This document shows, piece after piece, positions 23,489-32,938 of a stretch of DNA of 34,191 bases. The position numbers and the translations under genes are program-made. Positions within the stretch are counted from its first letter, which is position 1. Every line of letters starts with the position of its first letter. Source of the stretch: Alphaproteobacteria bacterium (GTDB taxonomy: Bacteria; Pseudomonadota; Alphaproteobacteria; GCA-2731375); the NCBI GenBank assembly GCA_016776605.1, contig JADHTB010000036.1:1-34191 (forward strand), written 5' to 3'. The notes beneath the pieces were generated by a model. That model worked only from the letters and a program-made list of their open reading frames with translations, did not search any database and was not told the DNA's origin.

Positions 23489-25161
23489 ACCGCATCTGGG
23501 CCTTTATCAAAGGGCGCGATATCCCGGTCGTCGGTGATGAGATGGATCAGGGCCGGACCCGCGTGCGCCATGGCGCCGCGCAGGGCGGTGGCGAAATCCT
23601 CGCTGCGTTCAACGGTCCAGGCCGCACAGCCATAGGCCCGGGCCACATCGGCGAAATTGGGGCTGGTAAGGCGGGTGCCATAAATTTGTTCCGACCCAAA
23701 GCGCTGCCGCTGCCCCTCTAGAATGGAACCATGCACCCCGTTGTCACAGACCACCACCACCAGATCGATGTTCTGTTCCACCGCCGTGACCAATTCCTGA
23801 CCGGTCATCATGAAGCCGCCGTCGCCGACGAATACGATGGCCGGGCAGTCGGGCCGGGCCAGGCGGGCGCCAATGCCGCCGGGCACGCCATAACCCATGG
23901 CGCCCGAGACCGGGCCGGCCTGGCTATGGGCCTGGTGAAAGCGATAGAAGCGGTGGATCCAGCGGGCAAAGCTGCCGCCATCGGTCAGGATCACGGTTTC
24001 AGGCGGCACCTGGCGCTGCACTTCCCCCGCGATCAGGGATAAATCCACAGCACCTTGTACCAATACAGCGCCGGGTTCGCTGCTATCCAGATAGGCCTGG
24101 TGCAATTCGTCGCGCCATGCTGAAATTTCCGCGATATGCGGTATCCTCGGCGCGCCCAGCTTTTGCGCCAGGGCCTGGCAGGCGGCGGCCGGGTCCGACA
24201 GCAGGGGCAGGGCGGCCTGGCAGCGGGCCAAAACCTCGCCGTCGGGATAGATCTGCAACAAACTCTGATGTTGGCGGGGCAGGGCGCCGTCCTCGGCGCT
24301 GATGCCATCCATGCGGCTGCCCACGGCGATCAATAGATCGGCGTCCTCCAGGGCCTGGCGCTGGTAGGGCAGGCGGTTGATCTCCAAGTGTCCCGCATAG
24401 GCGCCGTGCGCGTTGGGAAAGGTATCCTGGCGGCGGTAGGTCGTCATGACCGGTGCGCCCATGGCCTCGGCCAGGGCTACCAAGGCCGCGCTGGCATCTT
24501 GAATGGCGACAATCTCGCCCGACAACAGCAACGGCCGTTTGGCGTTGGCGATCATCCGCGCGGCCTGTTCCAGGGCCGCGCCGTCAGGCGCCACCGCCTG
24601 CCGTTGGCTCGGCGCGGGTATGCTGGGCTGGCTGACCGCGCCATCGGTCAGATCACGGGGCAGGACCACAACCACCGGGCCGGGCCGTCCGGCGACGGAC
24701 AGGGCGATGGCCCGCGCGGTCACGATGGCAACCTGATCGGCGGTGTTGGGTTGCAGGACCGCCTTGGCGATCGGGGTGAACATGGCGGTCAGGTCGATTT
24801 CCTGAAACGCCTCCCGCCCTTGCGAGGTACTGGGCACATGGCCGATGAACATCAGCAGGGGTGTGCAGTCCTGTTTGGCCGTATGCACACCAATGGCTGC
24901 GTTGGTGGCGCCGGGGCCGCGCGAGACGAACAGGGCTGCCGGCCGTCCCGTCAGCTTGCCAAAGGCTTCCGCGGCAAAGGCGCCGCCGCCTTCCTGCCGC
25001 GTTGTGATCAGGCTGATCTGATTGCGTTTGCGGCGCAGGGCTTCCAAAACGGCCAGGAAGCTTTCGCCCGAAACGGTGAAGGCGGTATCGACGCCATGGC
25101 TGATTAGCGTATCGACCAGGACGTCGCCGCCCGTGACGATTTGCTCTGTTACATTATTCAT
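23485..25161 (-). CDS. Thiamine diphosphate-dependent enzyme, acetolactate-synthase-like
   Basis: The protein has 558 residues from the ATG at 25161; an open extension upstream is rich in rare-looking composition and overlaps a repeat-bearing control region. Three domains of the POX/ALS type are visible: the N-terminal domain with catalytic Glu57 (TTRQEGGGAFAAEAFGKLTG), a central FAD/Rossmann-like domain, and the C-terminal ThDP domain with 'VGDGGFMMTGQEL' (GDG near 445) and 'VVVVCDN'. No acetolactate synthase small subunit is nearby, so a biosynthetic ilvB role is unlikely; a catabolic decarboxylase, ligase or oxidase is more probable. It is divergent from a cupin/hydrolase pair. Confidence 0.85.
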   Translation of the reverse strand: MNNVTEQIVTGGDVLVDTLISHGVDTAFTVSGESFLAVLEALRRKRNQISLITTRQEGGGAFAAEAFGKLTGRPAALFVSRGPGATNAAIGVHTAKQDCTPLLMFIGHVPSTSQGREAFQEIDLTAMFTPIAKAVLQPNTADQVAIVTARAIALSVAGRPGPVVVVLPRDLTDGAVSQPSIPAPSQRQAVAPDGAALEQAARMIANAKRPLLLSGEIVAIQDASAALVALAEAMGAPVMTTYRRQDTFPNAHGAYAGHLEINRLPYQRQALEDADLLIAVGSRMDGISAEDGALPRQHQSLLQIYPDGEVLARCQAALPLLSDPAAACQALAQKLGAPRIPHIAEISAWRDELHQAYLDSSEPGAVLVQGAVDLSLIAGEVQRQVPPETVILTDGGSFARWIHRFYRFHQAHSQAGPVSGAMGYGVPGGIGARLARPDCPAIVFVGDGGFMMTGQELVTAVEQNIDLVVVVCDNGVHGSILEGQRQRFGSEQIYGTRLTSPNFADVARAYGCAAWTVERSEDFATALRGAMAHAGPALIHLITDDRDIAPFDKGPDAV

Positions 25162-25198
25162 GGCCCGAATTTGCCCGATCGTAGGCGGCGCTACAAGC

Positions 25199-25253
25199 CT
25201 TGTGGTGGGGTTGTGGTGAGGATGCGGTGAAGATGCGGTGAAGATGTGGTGCC
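25199..25253. repeat. Five 11-bp degenerate direct repeats in a divergent control region
   Basis: Units CTTGTGGTGGG, GTTGTGGTGAG, GATGCGGTGAA (twice) and GATGTGGTGCC follow one another without gaps between the ThDP enzyme start and the cupin start. The 11-bp period is about one helical turn, so a common GGTG core would appear on one face of the DNA. A regulatory role is inferred. Confidence 0.6.
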
Positions 25254-25309
25254 GGGGCTGTGGGGCATGGCAATTCGTGCTAGCTTCAGACCAACAGGGA
25301 GGCGACAAA

Positions 25310-25630
25310 ATGCCGGACAAGACACAGCGCGCGGCCGCCGTTGGCACGGTACAAGAGGATAATGACCGAGTCCGGGTCACGGAATATCGCTTTGCGCCGG
25401 GGGCCGAGACGACGCCGCATGTGCATCAATGGGATTATGTGGTGGTGCCGCTGACCGACGGGAATTTGCTGCTGATCGCGCCTGATGGCGCCGAAAGCCG
25501 GGCGCAATTGACCAAAGGGGTGTCTTATTACCGTCAGGCCGGGGTTTCTCATAACGTCATCAACGCCGGTGCGGCGGAACTGGTCTTCGTAGAGGTCGAA
25601 TTGAAGGCCTATCCCATTCCAAATAGCTAA
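25310..25630 (+). CDS. Small cupin-domain protein
   Basis: The protein has 106 residues from the ATG at 25310, with AGGGAGG 7 nt upstream. It is a single cupin barrel: 'TEYRFAPGAETTPHVHQWDYVVVPLTDGNLLL' gives motif 1 with the His-x-His pair, and 'YYRQAGVSHNVINAGAAELVFVEVEL' motif 2 with one His. Metal binding is plausible through H-x-H and the later His. The substrate is unknown. It lies 14 bp before the enol-lactonase-like hydrolase gene and is certainly in one transcript with it, which suggests an accessory step or sensing role in the same pathway. Confidence 0.82.
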   Translation: MPDKTQRAAAVGTVQEDNDRVRVTEYRFAPGAETTPHVHQWDYVVVPLTDGNLLLIAPDGAESRAQLTKGVSYYRQAGVSHNVINAGAAELVFVEVELKAYPIPNS

Positions 25631-25644
25631 ACAGAGGATAAATC

Positions 25645-26433
25645 ATGAAATTCCTGGGCAACGGCATAACCATGGACTACGAATTTTTCGGGCCTGAAGG
25701 CGCGCCCGTGGTGGTGTTGAGCCATTCGCTCGGCTCATCCTCGATCATGTGGGCACCGCAACTGCCTCAATTGACCGAGAAATACCGGGTGCTGTGCTAT
25801 GACACCCGCGGCCATGGCGGCACGTCGGCGCCCGCGGGGGAATATAGTCTGGATCAACTGGGCAGCGACGCCATGGCGCTGCTGGATGGCATGGATCTAT
25901 CCCAGGTGCATTGGGTCGGCCTGTCCATGGGTGGGATGATCGGGCAGAACCTGGCCTTGCGCCAGAACGGCCGCTTTAAAAGCCTGACCCTGTGCGATAC
26001 CTCGTCGCAAATCCCCGCGTCGGCGCGGGCCACGTGGGATGACCGCATTGCCATTGCCACGGCGGGGGGCATGGCGCCTCTGACGGAGCCCACCATGGAA
26101 CGCTGGTTCACGGCGCCCTACCTGGCCAAGAAACCATCGGCGGTGGACGCCATCCGGGAACAATTTTTGGCGACGCCGCCAGCCGGCTTTATCGGCTGTT
26201 GCCATGCCCTGAAGCCGTTGGATTATCTGGATCAGCTGCACACCATTGATCTGCCAACCATGATCATCGTCGGGGCCGAGGATACCGGTACCCCGGTCGC
26301 CGCATCCGAGGCCATGCACGAGCGTATCGCCAATTCGCAACTTGTCGTGCTGCCCGAGGCCGCCCATCTGGCCAATATCGAGCAACCGGCAGGTTTCACC
26401 AAGGCGCTGCTGGGTTTCCTAAACGCGCAATAG
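25645..26433 (+). CDS. Alpha/beta hydrolase, 3-oxoadipate enol-lactonase-like
   Basis: The protein has 262 residues. It has the PcaD-like alpha/beta hydrolase layout: 'PVVVLSHSLGSSSIMWAPQL' (oxyanion region), 'RVLCYDTRGHGGTSAP', nucleophile elbow GLSMGG, catalytic Asp region 'IIVGAEDTGTPVAASEAM', and catalytic His in 'LPEAAHLANIEQPAGF'. PcaD opens beta-ketoadipate enol-lactone in aromatic catabolism, but no other pca gene is in the window, so the true substrate may be another lactone or ester. It follows the cupin gene by 14 bp, and is convergent with the class V aminotransferase with an 8-bp gap. Confidence 0.82.
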   Translation: MKFLGNGITMDYEFFGPEGAPVVVLSHSLGSSSIMWAPQLPQLTEKYRVLCYDTRGHGGTSAPAGEYSLDQLGSDAMALLDGMDLSQVHWVGLSMGGMIGQNLALRQNGRFKSLTLCDTSSQIPASARATWDDRIAIATAGGMAPLTEPTMERWFTAPYLAKKPSAVDAIREQFLATPPAGFIGCCHALKPLDYLDQLHTIDLPTMIIVGAEDTGTPVAASEAMHERIANSQLVVLPEAAHLANIEQPAGFTKALLGFLNAQ

Positions 26434-26441
26434 CCCATTTA

Positions 26442-27650
26442 TCAGATTGCCGGATATTTCCCGTGCGCCTGGGCCAGGGAGGCGATGGCGGCGGGCAGGG
26501 CGCCTTCGCCATAGGGAATGCCGAGGATTTGGAAGGCCGATTCGACGCTGCCCAGGGTGCCCAGGATCATCGGCTCGTTAACATCGCCCATATGGCCGAT
26601 GCGGAAGGCCTTGCCTTCCAGTTGTCCCAGGCCGCCGCCCACGGCGACGTTGAAACGGTCGCGCAGCAGCCCCTGAAAGGCCTTGGCATCGAAACCTTCG
26701 GCCATGCGTATGGTGGTGATGGAATCGGCCCGCTGTTCGGGTATCAGGGCGTTGAGTTCCATGGCGCCCGCCGTGGCCCAGGCATCCACCGCCGCCCTGG
26801 TGCAGTCCGCCAGCCTGCGGTGCCGGGCAAAGGCGGCCTCCAGGCCTTCTTCCTCCAGCATGATCAAGGCCTCGCACAGAGCAAAGATCATGTGTTCGGG
26901 CGCCGTGCCGGCAAACCAGCGATAGGCCTCGGGGTTTTTTTCCATGTCGCGGCTGCGCCAGTCCCAATAACTGCGTGGACTGCCGCCCTGATTGCCCACT
27001 GCCCGGGCTTTTGCGTTCACGGCGTTGAAGCCAAGGCCCGGCGGGCACATCAGGCCCTTTTGCGAACCGCCGATCGCGACATCGACGCCCCACTCGTCCA
27101 TGCGGAAATCGGTACAGGCCAGGGAGGCGATGACATCGGCCACCAAAAGCGCGGAATGGCCGGCGGCATCCATGGCCTGGCGCACCGCCGGTATGTCCGA
27201 AGTGATGCCCGAGGCGGTTTCCGTATGCACCATCAGGACCGCGCGGTATTCACCGGCCGTATCGGCGCGCAGGCGATCTTCAACCTCGTTCGGGTCGATG
27301 GCATGGCGCCAATCGTTTGGAATCGTATCGATGGTGACGCCCAGTTGCTTGGCCACGGCAGCCCAGGCGAACGAGAACAAGCCGGTCTCGGGCACCAAAA
27401 CCTTGTCTCCAGGAGAGAGAATATTGGACAGGGCCGCTTCCCAGGCGCCATGGCCGTTGGAAGCGTAAATGAAGACTTCGGAGTCCGTCTTGAAGATGGG
27501 GCGGATGTCCAGCAGGCACTGCCGCGCCAGTGCGATGAAATCCGGTCCGGAATATTCCCAGGCCGGTTGGTGCATCGCCCGCAAGACCCGTTCCGGGATA
27601 TTGGTCGGTCCGGGCGTCTGAAGAAAATTGCGTCCCCGTCGTACGGTCAT
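26442..27650 (-). CDS. Class V aminotransferase (alanine/serine-glyoxylate type)
   Basis: The protein has 402 residues. It matches pyridoxal-phosphate fold type I, class V, alanine-glyoxylate/serine-glyoxylate aminotransferases. It opens with 'FLQTPGPTNIPERVLRAM', has 'SNGHGAWEAALSN' at the cofactor phosphate site, 'VHTETASGITSDI', Asp172 in LLVADVIAS, and the PLP lysine Lys198 in GGSQKGLMCPPGLGF. It would transfer an amino group from Ser or Ala to glyoxylate, feeding the serine/glyoxylate cycle or photorespiratory-like metabolism. It is separated from the upstream ATP synthase operon by that operon's terminator, leaving only about 60 bp for its own promoter. Confidence 0.85.
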   Translation of the reverse strand: MTVRRGRNFLQTPGPTNIPERVLRAMHQPAWEYSGPDFIALARQCLLDIRPIFKTDSEVFIYASNGHGAWEAALSNILSPGDKVLVPETGLFSFAWAAVAKQLGVTIDTIPNDWRHAIDPNEVEDRLRADTAGEYRAVLMVHTETASGITSDIPAVRQAMDAAGHSALLVADVIASLACTDFRMDEWGVDVAIGGSQKGLMCPPGLGFNAVNAKARAVGNQGGSPRSYWDWRSRDMEKNPEAYRWFAGTAPEHMIFALCEALIMLEEEGLEAAFARHRRLADCTRAAVDAWATAGAMELNALIPEQRADSITTIRMAEGFDAKAFQGLLRDRFNVAVGGGLGQLEGKAFRIGHMGDVNEPMILGTLGSVESAFQILGIPYGEGALPAAIASLAQAHGKYPAI

Positions 27651-27704
27651 GATTGTCGTCCTTATCCCTCATCCAGCCTGCGTATTTAGCCTGGGAATAT
27701 ACAA

Positions 27705-27739
27705 ATGGAAAAGCCCGCCATGGTAAAAAAGGCGGGCTT
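27705..27739 (-). terminator. Rho-independent terminator of the atp operon
   Basis: A 9-bp stem AAGCCCGCC/GGCGGGCTT (27711-27719 with 27731-27739) is followed on the minus strand by TTTTCC. It lies 26 bp beyond the atpC stop and faces the operon. The loop also holds a T6 run. Confidence 0.7.
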
Positions 27740-27764
27740 GCACTCCAATACCTCTGCCCTGTTG

Positions 27765-28166
27765 TTAACGGACGACACCCAACATTTCCTGCAAGACGGC
27801 GACTTTGCCTTCCGCCAGACGGCGTTGTTCGCCTTCTTCGGCGGCGGCCAGTTCCGCATTGGCGTCTTGTATGCGCTGTTCCAGGTCGGCCCGGTCCATG
27901 TCGGCCACTACCACGGCCTCCTCGGCCAGTACAACAAGACGGTCGCCGGCGATTTCGGCAAAACCACCGTCGATATAAATCCGCTCAGGGCTGTCAGTGG
28001 CGCCCTCAACCTCGATCACGCCGGCGCGTAGGGCGGAAATCAGCGGCGCATGCCCCGGCATGACACCAAAATCGCCCTCCATCCCAGGCATCGCCACGGC
28101 GTCCGCTTGCACCGACATTAACAGCCGGTCCGGCGATACCAATTCAAATGCGACCTTGTCAGCCAT
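27765..28166 (-). CDS. atpC: ATP synthase F1 epsilon subunit
   Basis: The protein has 133 residues, the usual length. The N-terminal beta-sandwich shows 'FELVSPDRLLMSVQADAVAMPGMEGDFGVMPGHAPLISALRAGVIEV' and 'IYIDGGFAEIAGDRLVVLAEEAV'. The C-terminal helical hairpin (~85-133) is the regulatory part that can inhibit rotation. It is part of the central stalk of the F1 sector on the cytoplasmic face of the inner membrane. It is the last gene of atpHAGDC, 40 bp after atpD, and is followed by the operon terminator. A 6-bp hairpin (28186-28202) lies just after the atpD stop. Confidence 0.95.
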   Translation of the reverse strand: MADKVAFELVSPDRLLMSVQADAVAMPGMEGDFGVMPGHAPLISALRAGVIEVEGATDSPERIYIDGGFAEIAGDRLVVLAEEAVVVADMDRADLEQRIQDANAELAAAEEGEQRRLAEGKVAVLQEMLGVVR

Positions 28167-28185
28167 ATTGTTCGCGCCTCTCGCT

Positions 28186-28202
28186 AGCCATCGAAAATGG
28201 CT
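28186..28202. other. Small hairpin between atpD and atpC
   Basis: AGCCAT and ATGGCT arms surround a 5-nt loop in the 40-bp gap between atpD and atpC. It could mark processing or tune atpC translation; this is inference only. Confidence 0.35.
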
Positions 28203-28206
28203 CTAG

Positions 28207-29646
<1,440 letters not shown>

Positions 29647-29679
29647 CTATTCGTAACGTGGTGTCTTCCGCGGCCTGCG

Positions 29680-30591
29680 CTATAGCGCTTCGGCACCGGA
29701 AACAATCTCAATTAATTCCTTGGTGATGATGGCCTGACGGGTGCGGTTGTACGTCAGGGTCAGGCCGTCAATCATGTCGCCGGCATTGCGCGTGGCATTA
29801 TCCATCGAGGTCATGCGCGCGGCATGTTCGGCGGCTCCGCTTTCCAACAACGCGCGATAGATCTGTACCGCCATGTTGCGGGGCACGAGGACGCCCAACA
29901 GATCGTTTTCTTCCGGCTCGTAGTCATAGATGGCGCCGCCCAGATCCGCCGCCTCGTCAGTCTCGGCCGCGGCCGCTGCGACTGCCTCGGGATCGGGCAA
30001 TTTAACCGGGATCAGTTGCTGGTCGGTAACGACCTGGCTGATCACCGATTTAAAGGCGTTGTAATAAACGGTGCAAACGTCAAATTCCCCGTCCGCGAAC
30101 ATTTTAGAGACTTGTTCCGCGATGGGGCGTGCGTTGGCAAAGGAAAGATGGCGAAATTCGCGCAAGGTGACGTATTCGACGATCAGGTCCTGCAAATCGC
30201 GGCGTAGGCTTTCCTGGCCCTTGCGGCCAACACAGTACAGCTTGACGGTCTTGCCGTTATTCTGCAATTCGATCACCCGGCGGCGTACAGCGCGGACAAT
30301 ATTGCTGTTAAAGGCGCCGCATAGACCACGTTCCGCCGTAACCACCACCAGCAAATGCACATCGTCCCTGCCGCTGCCCACCACCATCGGCGGGGCCGTA
30401 TCCAGGCTGGGCAGATTAGAGGCGACGGACGCGATCATCCGTTCCATACGGTTGGCATAGGGGCGCGACTGCTCGGCGGCTTCTTGAGCCCGGCGCAGTT
30501 TTGCCGCAGCCACCATTTGCATGGCCTTGGTGATCTTCTTCGTCGAAGAGACGGAAGCGATCCGGTTTTTTAGTTCTTTCAGGTTTGCCAT
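29680..30591 (-). CDS. atpG: ATP synthase F1 gamma subunit
   Basis: The protein has 303 residues. The N-terminal helix '[34 protein letters not shown]' and C-terminal '[46 protein letters not shown]' are the two helices of the rotating coiled coil. The middle holds the Rossmann-like domain with '[14 protein letters not shown]'. An Ala/Glu/Asp-rich insertion is present around 200-215. The gene is 75 bp after atpA. A 12-bp palindrome GCGCTATAGCGC (29677-29688) overlaps its stop codon. Confidence 0.96.
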   Translation of the reverse strand: MANLKELKNRIASVSSTKKITKAMQMVAAAKLRRAQEAAEQSRPYANRMERMIASVASNLPSLDTAPPMVVGSGRDDVHLLVVVTAERGLCGAFNSNIVRAVRRRVIELQNNGKTVKLYCVGRKGQESLRRDLQDLIVEYVTLREFRHLSFANARPIAEQVSKMFADGEFDVCTVYYNAFKSVISQVVTDQQLIPVKLPDPEAVAAAAAETDEAADLGGAIYDYEPEENDLLGVLVPRNMAVQIYRALLESGAAEHAARMTSMDNATRNAGDMIDGLTLTYNRTRQAIITKELIEIVSGAEAL

Positions 30592-30666
30592 GGATTGGCG
30601 CCTTCAACTCTCCGGCAGATTAAACGTGTAATTACAGTGACCGCGTTCCGGTGGCGTGGCCGGCGA

Positions 30667-32196
30667 TTAGGCGAACTTCTTCGTGAAATCTTCCAGAAAA
30701 TCACTCAATTGCTTGTCCACGTCGCTGGAAATGTCACCGCTGTCACGGATGGCGGTAAGAATTTCCGGCTTTTTCTCGCGAATTTCGTTCATGAATTCCT
30801 GTTCGAAGCGGCCAATCTGGCTGACTTCAATCCGATCAAGATAGCCCCGCACGCCGGAAAAGATGGAAACCACCTGTTCCTCGACGGCCATGGGGACGTA
30901 TTGATCCTGTTTCAGCAATTCGGTCAGGCGTGCACCGCGGTTCAATAACTGCTGCGTGGATGCGTCCAGGTCAGAGCCGAACTGGGCAAAAGCCTCCATC
31001 TCGCGATATTGGGCCAACTCCAGCTTGATGGTGCCGGCAACCTTTTTCATGGCCTTTACCTGGGCCGCCGAGCCCACGCGCGAGACCGACAGGCCAACGT
31101 TGATGGCCGGGCGGATGCCGCGATAGAACAGGTCGGATTCCAGGAAGATCTGGCCATCGGTAATGGAAATCACGTTGGTCGGAATATAGGCCGAGACGTC
31201 ATTGGCCTGCGTTTCGATGACGGGCAGAGCGGTGAGCGAGCCCAGGCCGTTATCCTCGTTCATCTTGGCGGAACGTTCCAACAGGCGTGAATGCAGATAG
31301 AAAACGTCGCCCGGATAGGCTTCGCGCCCTGGCGGGCGGCGCAGCAGCAGGGACATTTGCCGGTAGGCCACGGCCTGTTTGGTCAAATCGTCATAGACGA
31401 TAACCGCGTGCATGCCGTTGTCGCGAAAATATTCACCCATGGTGCAACCGGCATAGGGGGCCAGGAACTGCAAGGGTGCCGGTTCCGAGGCGGTGGCCGC
31501 GACGACAATGGAATATTCCATGGCGCCATTGTCTTCCAGGGTTTTGACAATCTGGGCGACGGAGGAACGTTTCTGGCCGACGGCAACATAGATGCAGTAC
31601 AGCTTTTTCGATTCGTCATCGCCCTGATTGATGGACTTCTGATTGATGAAGGTATCGATCGCCACGGCGGTTTTGCCGGTCTGGCGGTCACCAATGATCA
31701 ATTCGCGCTGGCCACGGCCCACGGGGACCAGGGAATCCAGCGCCTTCAGGCCGGTCTGCATGGGCTCATGCACCGATTTGCGCGGGATGATGCCCGGCGC
31801 CTTGACGTCCACCAGGCGGCGTTCGTCGCTTTCGATGGGGCCTTTGCCATCAATCGGGTTGCCCAGGGCGTCGACCACGCGGCCCAGCAGGCCCTTGCCC
31901 ACCGGCACGTCAACGATATCGCCGGTACGTTTTACGATGTCGCCTTCTTTAATGGCGCTATCGTTGCCGAAAATCACGACGCCGACGTTGTCGCTTTCCA
32001 GGTTCAACGCCATACCCTTGATGCCGCCGGGGAATTCGACCATTTCGCCGGCCTGGACTTTGTCCAGACCATAGACCCGGGCGATACCATCACCCACCGA
32101 CAACACTTGGCCCACTTCCGAGACTTCCGACTCGGTGCCAAAGTTGGCGATCTGCTCCTTTAGGATGGCAGATATTTCTGCAGCCCGCAGATCCAT
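30667..32196 (-). CDS. atpA: ATP synthase F1 alpha subunit
   Basis: The protein has 509 residues, the normal size. The nucleotide-binding P-loop GDRQTGKT is at 169-176. The N-terminal beta-barrel contains '[22 protein letters not shown]', and the '[37 protein letters not shown]' segment near the catalytic interface is intact and supplies the arginine finger. It forms the hexamer with beta. The ATG overlaps the atpH stop by one base (TAATG), so translation of the two is coupled. Confidence 0.97.
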   Translation of the reverse strand: MDLRAAEISAILKEQIANFGTESEVSEVGQVLSVGDGIARVYGLDKVQAGEMVEFPGGIKGMALNLESDNVGVVIFGNDSAIKEGDIVKRTGDIVDVPVGKGLLGRVVDALGNPIDGKGPIESDERRLVDVKAPGIIPRKSVHEPMQTGLKALDSLVPVGRGQRELIIGDRQTGKTAVAIDTFINQKSINQGDDESKKLYCIYVAVGQKRSSVAQIVKTLEDNGAMEYSIVVAATASEPAPLQFLAPYAGCTMGEYFRDNGMHAVIVYDDLTKQAVAYRQMSLLLRRPPGREAYPGDVFYLHSRLLERSAKMNEDNGLGSLTALPVIETQANDVSAYIPTNVISITDGQIFLESDLFYRGIRPAINVGLSVSRVGSAAQVKAMKKVAGTIKLELAQYREMEAFAQFGSDLDASTQQLLNRGARLTELLKQDQYVPMAVEEQVVSIFSGVRGYLDRIEVSQIGRFEQEFMNEIREKKPEILTAIRDSGDISSDVDKQLSDFLEDFTKKFA

Positions 32197-32756
32197 TACT
32201 CAACTCCTCTCATAGCAAATCTGAGATTTTGAATTTTCGTTCGCAGCGATGAATCGACCATGCGGGAGCCGATCTTGACGATCATCCCGCCCAGTATTTT
32301 TTCATCTACTGTAGTTTCAACCTGGACATCGGTTTTCATGGCCGCGGTCAATTCAGCTTTGATCTTGGCCAGTTGCCCATCATTCAGGTTCTGGGCCGAG
32401 GTTACCTCGGCCACCACTTCGCCACGATGGGTGGCCAGCAGGGCGCGGAATGCCCGGATCATGTCATGCAGGGCGAAAAGCCTGCGGTTCTGCGCCACGA
32501 CAGCGACAAAATTACATACCACGTCCGATGCGCCGGCCTTTTTCAGCAGCGCGGCCATGCCGCGGCTCTGGTCCTCGGCGGCGATCACCGGGCTGCGCAA
32601 CAGCCGGTTCAGATCGTCCGATTGTTCAATCATGCTGCCCAGATCGGCGACCTCGGAGGCCACAACATCCAGCGCGCCACTATCGCGCGCGATTTCGAAC
32701 AGGGCGGTGGCGTACCGTCCTGCGATGCCGGATACGACGCTTGCTTCGGCTGACAC
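32196..32756 (-). CDS. atpH: ATP synthase F1 delta subunit
   Basis: The protein has 186 residues. '[23 protein letters not shown]' is the OSCP/delta N-terminal helical domain, and '[39 protein letters not shown]' the C-terminal domain that joins the b-subunit stalk. It starts with GTG at 32756, with GAGG about 12 nt upstream. As first gene of atpHAGDC it follows the predicted promoter and a leader stem-loop, giving an untranslated leader of roughly 115 nt. The F0 genes (atpIBEF) are not in the window, as expected for alphaproteobacteria where they form a separate operon. Confidence 0.95.
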   Translation of the reverse strand: MSAEASVVSGIAGRYATALFEIARDSGALDVVASEVADLGSMIEQSDDLNRLLRSPVIAAEDQSRGMAALLKKAGASDVVCNFVAVVAQNRRLFALHDMIRAFRALLATHRGEVVAEVTSAQNLNDGQLAKIKAELTAAMKTDVQVETTVDEKILGGMIVKIGSRMVDSSLRTKIQNLRFAMRGVE

Positions 32757-32799
32757 GTTCGTGGGGTCCTCGTCGCGGAATTAAATTTGACAGCTAACC

Positions 32800-32811
32800 G
32801 GGCTTAAGCCC
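32800..32811. other. 12-bp palindrome in the atp leader
   Basis: GGGCTTAAGCCC is a perfect palindrome inside the atpH leader, between the leader stem-loop and the ribosome site. It could form a short hairpin or bind a dimeric regulator; no function is shown. Confidence 0.35.
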
Positions 32812-32832
32812 TTGAATTCATATGCGTAAACT

Positions 32833-32867
32833 TACGATGAGATATCTTTTCGGACAGCCTCATCGTA
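32833..32867 (-). promoter_or_regulatory. Leader stem-loop at the 5' end of the atp mRNA
   Basis: Nine-base arms TACGATGAG/CTCATCGTA (32833-32841 with 32859-32867) enclose a 17-nt loop. If transcription starts near 32872, as the promoter predicts, the stem lies at the very 5' end of the mRNA, where it could protect the message from decay. Confidence 0.5.
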
Positions 32868-32878
32868 GGGCGCGGCGT

Positions 32879-32907
32879 TTCGTAGCATAGCCACCCAGTC
32901 CTGGCAA
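32879..32907 (-). promoter_or_regulatory. Probable promoter of the atp operon
   Basis: On the minus strand a -35-like TTGCCA (32902-32907) is followed after 17 bp by TACGAA (32879-32884), within the TATGCTACG block often seen at strong alphaproteobacterial promoters. It lies about 125 bp upstream of the atpH start codon. Confidence 0.45.
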
Positions 32908-32938
32908 GCAGCGAGGGCGCTTTGCGGCACTATGGACA

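Noticed and set aside
23485..25161. Biosynthetic acetolactate synthase (ilvB)
   Set aside because: No ilvN small subunit or branched-chain genes nearby; only the general ThDP-enzyme family can be supported.
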